A stretch of DNA of 25,077 nucleotides, taken from the NCBI GenBank assembly GCA_900553885.1, contig USFD01000046.1:1-25077 (forward strand), read 5' to 3'. The translations under genes and the position numbers were made by a program. The notes beneath the pieces were generated by a model. That model searched no databases. It was not told the DNA's origin and saw only the letters and a program-made list of their open reading frames with translations. This stretch comes from an uncultured Ruminococcus sp. Lineage in GTDB: Bacteria; Bacillota; Clostridia; Lachnospirales; Lachnospiraceae. Positions 22,246-25,077 of the stretch are shown piece by piece (within the stretch, counting starts at the first letter, position 1; the number at the start of each line of letters is the position of its first letter).

Positions 22246-22422
22246 AAAACAACCCATGAGCAAGCGCTGGACACGGTGCCTGCTGGTCCTGCACCCGACG
22301 TTTCCTCTTAGTCTATCCTTTATGATGGCCCGGATCAGCTTGCTTTGCAAGCGGCGTTTCATGTACTCGTCTACCAGCACGTGAGTCGAACCGTTCAGCT
22401 CGTAGAGCGTCCGGGTATATAA
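22234..22422 (-). pseudogene. Open frame fragment without start, unrecognised
   Basis: A 62-codon minus-strand frame bounded by a TAG at 22423-22425. The stretch LYTRTLYELNGSTHVLVDEY followed by a basic KRRLQSKLIRAIIKDRLRGN looks coding, but there is no suitable start except an internal ATG 40 codons from the end. It may be the leftover of a gene that stood between the sigma/HTH block and the original element end. The rest of 21960-22568 shows no other gene. Confidence 0.3.
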
Positions 22423-22568
22423 CTAGTTCATGAAGCTGTCATAGGGCCATAGATGCGTTCCATTGCAAGCAGATTACCAGCACAGACGCCGGTAAATGTA
22501 AATACAAACAGTGACTACCGTATCCTTATCAAAGGCCGGACAGCTTACACCGCCCGGTCCCTTCTTAA

Positions 22569-22757
22569 TTACTCCACATCCCGGAAATACCGGATGCACT
22601 TCATCAGTTCCACTGCCAGCTCCTGGTACAGATCTTCATCAAATCTTCTGTTCACCAATGAATACTTAATCAACAGCGGCCTGTACATCGCAAAGATTTC
22701 TGCCTTCGCATCCATGTCCCCAGCTTTTGCCCGGTATAATAATTCATCAAAGCTCAT
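22569..22757 (-). CDS. Tn916 Orf8-type helix-turn-helix protein
   Basis: 62 residues from MSFDELLYRAKAGDMDAKAEIF, matching the short HTH proteins paired with sigma-like factors in Tn916-family elements; the segment RFDEDLYQELAVELMKCIRYF is characteristic. A longer frame to 22811 lies inside the upstream gene and is not preferred, because GGGGGATAAAAAG stands just before the ATG at 22757. It overlaps the sigma-factor stop by 11 bases. Presumed to act with that factor in switching on transfer or excision genes. Confidence 0.85.
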   Translation of the reverse strand: MSFDELLYRAKAGDMDAKAEIFAMYRPLLIKYSLVNRRFDEDLYQELAVELMKCIRYFRDVE

Positions 22758-23199
22758 TCTTTTTATCCCCCAATCTTTTGCGTATTTTACGGATTGCATA
22801 GAAGTACGCATCCTTGCATCGCTCTGCTGTCATCCCGGTCATCTCGCCAATCTTTTTAAATGAGCGCTCCTCAAATACGTGAAGATAGATCAGCTCCCGT
22901 TCTTTCTCATTGAGCATCAGCAGCGATTTCACAAGTTTTTCATCCGAGAGTTCGTTCCACTCCGGGAACTCACCTGCAGCCTCTTTGAGCAGAATCCGGT
23001 CCCGCTCCTGGTTCTCCCTCATTTCTTCAAATGTGATCCGTTCTTCAATCTCCGCAATTTCCTCCATCAAGAAGGAGTCCTTCTCCGTCCGGATCTTTTT
23101 GTCCAGGTAACTGCTCCTGCGCCCTTTGATAAACTCCAGTAAGTATGCCGTAAAATGGTTCTTTGTCCGATCTCCTGAATAGGTATGTTTTTCATTCAT
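22747..23199 (-). CDS. Sigma-70-like regulator (Tn916 Orf7 type)
   Basis: About 150 residues from MNEKHTYSGDRTKNHFTAYLLEFIKGRR. The C-terminus is a sigma region-4 helix-turn-helix (LNEKERELIYLHVFEERSFKKIGEMTGMTAERCKDAYFYAIRKIRKRL). GGAGGAATCACAT precedes the ATG at 23199, so the GTG-started extension to 23292 is rejected. With the HTH protein it forms the activator pair of Tn916-like elements, divergent from an XRE repressor. Confidence 0.88.
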   Translation of the reverse strand: MNEKHTYSGDRTKNHFTAYLLEFIKGRRSSYLDKKIRTEKDSFLMEEIAEIEERITFEEMRENQERDRILLKEAAGEFPEWNELSDEKLVKSLLMLNEKERELIYLHVFEERSFKKIGEMTGMTAERCKDAYFYAIRKIRKRLGDKKNEL

Positions 23200-23295
23200 A
23201 TGTGATTCCTCCTGAATTTCATCTGTAGTTCCAAAGAAATTCAGAAGGCCGGCGGCGAGCGGCACCCTGGCAGTCTTTCGTTCCGTTCCCACGGC

Positions 23296-23328
23296 AAAAA
23301 AATAAGACCGAAAGCTGCCAACGGCAGC
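23296..23328 (-). terminator. Hairpin with delayed T-run in the sigma-factor leader
   Basis: GCTGCC-GTT-GGCAGC on the minus strand is a perfect 6-bp stem; seven T residues follow 11 bases later. It lies about 100 bases before the sigma-like gene and could be an attenuator. Weak call. Confidence 0.35.
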
Positions 23329-23363
23329 CCGATCCTATCCGGCGGATTTAACTTTACATGAGA

Positions 23364-23406
23364 ACACGCAGTATATGTGGTCGGAACCAACACATATACT
23401 GCGTGT
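23364..23406. repeat. Perfect 16-bp inverted repeat in the divergent regulatory region
   Basis: ACACGCAGTATATGTG (23364-23379) and CACATATACTGCGTGT (23391-23406) with an 11-base centre. A shorter echo, CATATACTGC, recurs at about 23559. It lies between the sigma-like and XRE genes. Candidate repressor operator or RNA hairpin; no T-run on either side. Confidence 0.8.
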
Positions 23407-23421
23407 AAAAGAGTTTCTTCA

Positions 23422-23447
23422 CCTGCAAAAAGAAGCAGGATTTTTTT
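23422..23447 (+). terminator. Terminator-like hairpin, plus strand
   Basis: CCTGC pairs with GCAGG (8-base loop), followed by A and seven T residues. With the 16-bp inverted repeat just upstream it could delimit a short plus-strand RNA, or block read-through into the XRE gene. Confidence 0.5.
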
Positions 23448-23609
23448 GAAATTGTTTCAGATAGCGTCTGATCCATCCGGCTGTTCACACCTTATCTTCC
23501 GTAGATTCCCCCTCTTTATATGCGTTATATCGCCTGTCAACACGCAGGATAACGCATTTCATATACTGCTTGTCTGCGGTAAAATATATGCAGGAAATGA
23601 GGTGATTGG

Positions 23610-23954
23610 ATGTATAGACAACGATTGGGGGATGCTGTAAGAGAAGCCAGAATGAATTTGGAATTATCGCAGAATACGCTTGCGGAACGGTCCCACGTAT
23701 CCCTTCGTACAATTTCAGATATCGAAACTTATAAGGCGAACCCTCGTTTTGACAGTCTCTGCTCCCTGGCGTCCTATCTGAACATTTCTATTGATGCGGT
23801 GATCAAAGACCGTAAGAACAATAGCGGCAGTACGACGATGCAGCAGATCCTGATAGAGTTGGAGTCCTGCTCCGAAGAAGAGCAGGTTATTGTGCTGCAA
23901 ACGCTGCGAGGCCTCTTGAAAGGACTACATACCCGGACAGAGAACCCCACATAA
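23610..23954 (+). CDS. XRE-family helix-turn-helix repressor
   Basis: 114 residues. Residues 5-60 are a lambda-Cro-type helix-turn-helix (LGDAVREARMNLELSQNTLAERSHVSLRTISDIETYKANPRFDSLCSLASYL), followed by a helical tail probably for dimerisation (ILIELESCSEEEQVIVLQTLRGLL). The start has GAGGTGATTGG in front. It is the only plus-strand gene of this block, divergent from the sigma/HTH pair, as the Orf9-type regulator is in Tn916. It likely holds the element quiescent. Confidence 0.9.
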   Translation: MYRQRLGDAVREARMNLELSQNTLAERSHVSLRTISDIETYKANPRFDSLCSLASYLNISIDAVIKDRKNNSGSTTMQQILIELESCSEEEQVIVLQTLRGLLKGLHTRTENPT

Positions 23955-24042
23955 CCACCTCTTCTGCCATTGTAAGAGACACTTCTCGGAAATCTTTATA
24001 GAAGTTCTATGGATTTTCTATGGAAATTCTGAAAAAACGGTG

Positions 24043-24073
24043 AAAAATCGGGAGAACCACTGCGAGTTCTCCC
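24043..24073 (-). terminator. Terminator of the partition genes
   Basis: On the minus strand GGGAGAAC and GTTCTCCC form a perfect 8-bp stem with an 8-base loop, followed by GA and TTTTT. It lies 12 bases past the stop of the ParR-like gene. Confidence 0.88.
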
Positions 24074-24085
24074 TAAAGACCTGTA

Positions 24086-24487
24086 TCACATATTTCTAAA
24101 TGCTGCCATGGCATCCGCAATATCCTGCATTGTTCGTTCATCAATCGGAGGACCTTCCTCGTTCAGATCCTCGATTACAGCCTCTGCAGGTTTCTTATCT
24201 GCCTCCGGCTGCAGCTGCTGGCTGCCTGAAGTCCCAAAGTTTGAAACCGGAGCCTCGCCAGCGATCCGTTCCATTTCCTGCCGTACCAGAAGACGTACCA
24301 TCGCCTGGATGCTTTCCTGGGAGACTCCAGTATTTCCTCCAGACCTCTTCCCTGCATACTGCAGGATCGCTTCCGCAATCAGCGCCGCCTTTTTCTCTGT
24401 CCCGTTCAGGATCTCTACAACTTCCAAATGCTCCGGATTTTTCTTATCAAATCCGATTGTAAATACGTATGGATTCTTCTTTCCCAC
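24086..24487 (-). CDS. ParR-like DNA-binding partner of ParM
   Basis: 133 residues. The N-terminal half (YVFTIGFDKKNPEHLEVVEILNGTEKKAALIAEAILQYAG) has the short strand-helix-helix look of ParR-type ribbon-helix-helix proteins; the C-terminal half is acidic and likely disordered (IEDLNEEGPPIDERTMQDIADAMAAF). It starts four bases after the ParM-like stop. In ParMRC systems such a protein binds a centromere and caps the ParM filament. The family assignment rests on context and general features, not on a strong motif. Confidence 0.7.
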   Translation of the reverse strand: MGKKNPYVFTIGFDKKNPEHLEVVEILNGTEKKAALIAEAILQYAGKRSGGNTGVSQESIQAMVRLLVRQEMERIAGEAPVSNFGTSGSQQLQPEADKKPAEAVIEDLNEEGPPIDERTMQDIADAMAAFRNM

Positions 24488-24491
24488 ATCA

Positions 24492-25028
24492 TCACTTCCC
24501 TGCTAAAGAACTGCGGTACAGGATGCCGTACCCTATCGCATTTGCAAAAATATCATCAATAAACTGATACTTGAACAGCCTGCTGGATCTTTCCAGAAAC
24601 CGCCGGAGTAAGATGGCTCCGCCTCCGATGAATATAGTATAGGTAGATTTCGTGTCAATGCCCCGTTCCCGGACACTGCTGAGCAGGTCGGTCACAAAAT
24701 TCCGGGCCATTTCTTCCACGGTATGTACCACCATTTCCGGATAATATTCCGTCTTGCCTTCCAGGATACTGTCAATGTCAGTTTCCTCCAGCAGCATATC
24801 GTGATCCCCGTTGACACTGGAAATGATATCGTTATACATGGTGATGACACCCTTTTCCATGGAATCGCAGTAGTCCAGACATGGGCTTCCACTCCGCATC
24901 AGCAGAAAATCCGATGTAAATCCGCCAATGTCAATCCCTACAGCCTTGGGGATCTGCCGGATTTTTTCTCCCTCGGTCATCATAGCGGCATACGCCTGGG
25001 GATATACGGCTACATCCCGGATGTGGTC
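24492..25028 (-). pseudogene. ParM/StbA actin-like ATPase, 5'-truncated
   Basis: About 178 C-terminal residues of an actin-like plasmid-partition ATPase. The frame opens after a TAG at 25029-25031 with DHIRDVAVYPQAYAAMMTEGE, then the phosphate-2 motif VGIDIGGFTSDFLLM and the adenosine motif FIGGGAILLRRFL. The N-terminal ~120-130 residues, including the first phosphate loop, are absent. The upstream DNA has stops and unrelated AT-rich sequence. An internal ATG at 24983 could give a 163-residue fragment, but it would lack half of the nucleotide site. Its ParR-like partner downstream is intact. Confidence 0.75.
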
Positions 25029-25077
25029 CTATGTCAAGAAAAAGTACAAATTAAACATGCCTTTTTTAAGGTTGGCT
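25029..25077. mobile_element. Probable end of another insertion interrupting parM
   Basis: Starting at about 25029-25033 the sequence becomes AT-rich (TATGTCAAGAAAAAGTACAA onward) and no longer fits ParM. Only about 49 bases are visible, so the family cannot be named. It may be the terminal repeat of an insertion sequence or simply a deletion junction. Confidence 0.45.

Larger units (their letters stand above)
7850..25077. mobile_element. Integrative element carrying metal-uptake cargo (right end outside the window)
   Basis: From the argF break at about 7850 the content changes to tyrosine recombinases and their remnants, small accessory genes, a self-regulated transport cassette, a Tn916-type sigma/HTH/XRE block and ParR/ParM-like genes. 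No relaxase, coupling protein or type IV secretion gene is in the window, so mobility beyond integration cannot be judged. Left edge is inferred from the argF truncation; the right edge is not seen. It could also be several nested insertions. Confidence 0.6.

Noticed and set aside
21969..22274. Minus-strand 101-codon frame
   Set aside because: It runs through the palindromic segment, has low-complexity basic content and no ribosome site, and conflicts with the better-supported features here.
22385..22415. GGTTCGACTC on the minus strand resembling a tRNA T-loop
   Set aside because: No T-stem pairing, no acceptor stem, anticodon arm or CCA nearby.
23199..23292. N-terminal extension of the sigma-like protein
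   Set aside because: It would need a GTG start with no ribosome site, while a strong GGAGGA sits before the ATG at 23199.
1..25077. CRISPR array
   Set aside because: No series of regularly spaced identical repeats was seen; the ATTATGTTGYGTTCA repeats are too few, unevenly spaced and partly inverted.

Overview
The window reads as low-to-mid GC Firmicutes DNA, most likely a gut Clostridia species of the Lachnospiraceae type. The reasons are strong AGGAGG ribosome binding sites, tight minus-strand operons, an oxygen-sensitive Fe-S serine dehydratase split into two subunits, and an integrative element with a Tn916-type regulatory block. The organism assignment is an inference from gene content; nothing here fixes a species.

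Bases 1-7400 look like ordinary chromosome, all on the minus strand. Read in transcription order: a two-subunit L-serine dehydratase (sdaAB then sdaAA, 7209-5672), and then a binding-protein ABC importer operon (lipoprotein 5579-4479, two permeases, ATPase) that continues into a PHP-domain metallohydrolase and ends near a TetR-type regulator with its own promoter. At 7428-7850 lies only the 3' half of argF (ornithine carbamoyltransferase), cut off at about 7850 where foreign sequence begins. This looks like one edge of an inserted element.

Bases 7850-12050 form the recombination end of the element: a 3' scrap of a tyrosine recombinase gene, an AAA/DUF4143 ATPase, a small integrase-like protein, a complete tyrosine recombinase with all catalytic residues, four copies of a 15-base repeat just upstream of it (two of them forming a near-perfect palindrome), a frameshifted and truncated second integrase-like gene, and two small accessory genes. 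Bases 12256-13433 hold the only plus-strand cargo unit: a consensus promoter, a 32-codon leader ORF that overlaps one terminator-like hairpin and ends at the start of a second, and a 280-residue protein whose C-terminal half is a nine-residue repeat. This attenuator plus nonapeptide solenoid is the most unusual unit in the window.

Bases 13453-21960 are a metal (probably iron) uptake cassette on the minus strand: AraC-type regulator, ECF S component, EcfT, double ATPase, two ABC half-transporters of the YbtPQ/IrtAB kind, a DtxR-family repressor and a small winged-helix protein. Two promoters, in front of araC and in front of the S component, each have a TTAG-N6-CTAAC operator just downstream of the -10, which fits the DtxR/IdeR consensus. 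The S-component promoter also carries phased TTTTGGGT repeats immediately upstream of its -35, as expected for AraC-type activation. So the cassette appears to encode its own repressor and activator.

Bases 21960-25077 contain a structured intergenic region, a Tn916-type block (HTH protein, sigma-like factor, divergent XRE repressor) and a ParR/ParM-like partition pair. parM is interrupted at about 25029 by sequence resembling the end of another insertion. The iron cassette sits between the HTH/sigma block and the integrase end, which suggests it is cargo.
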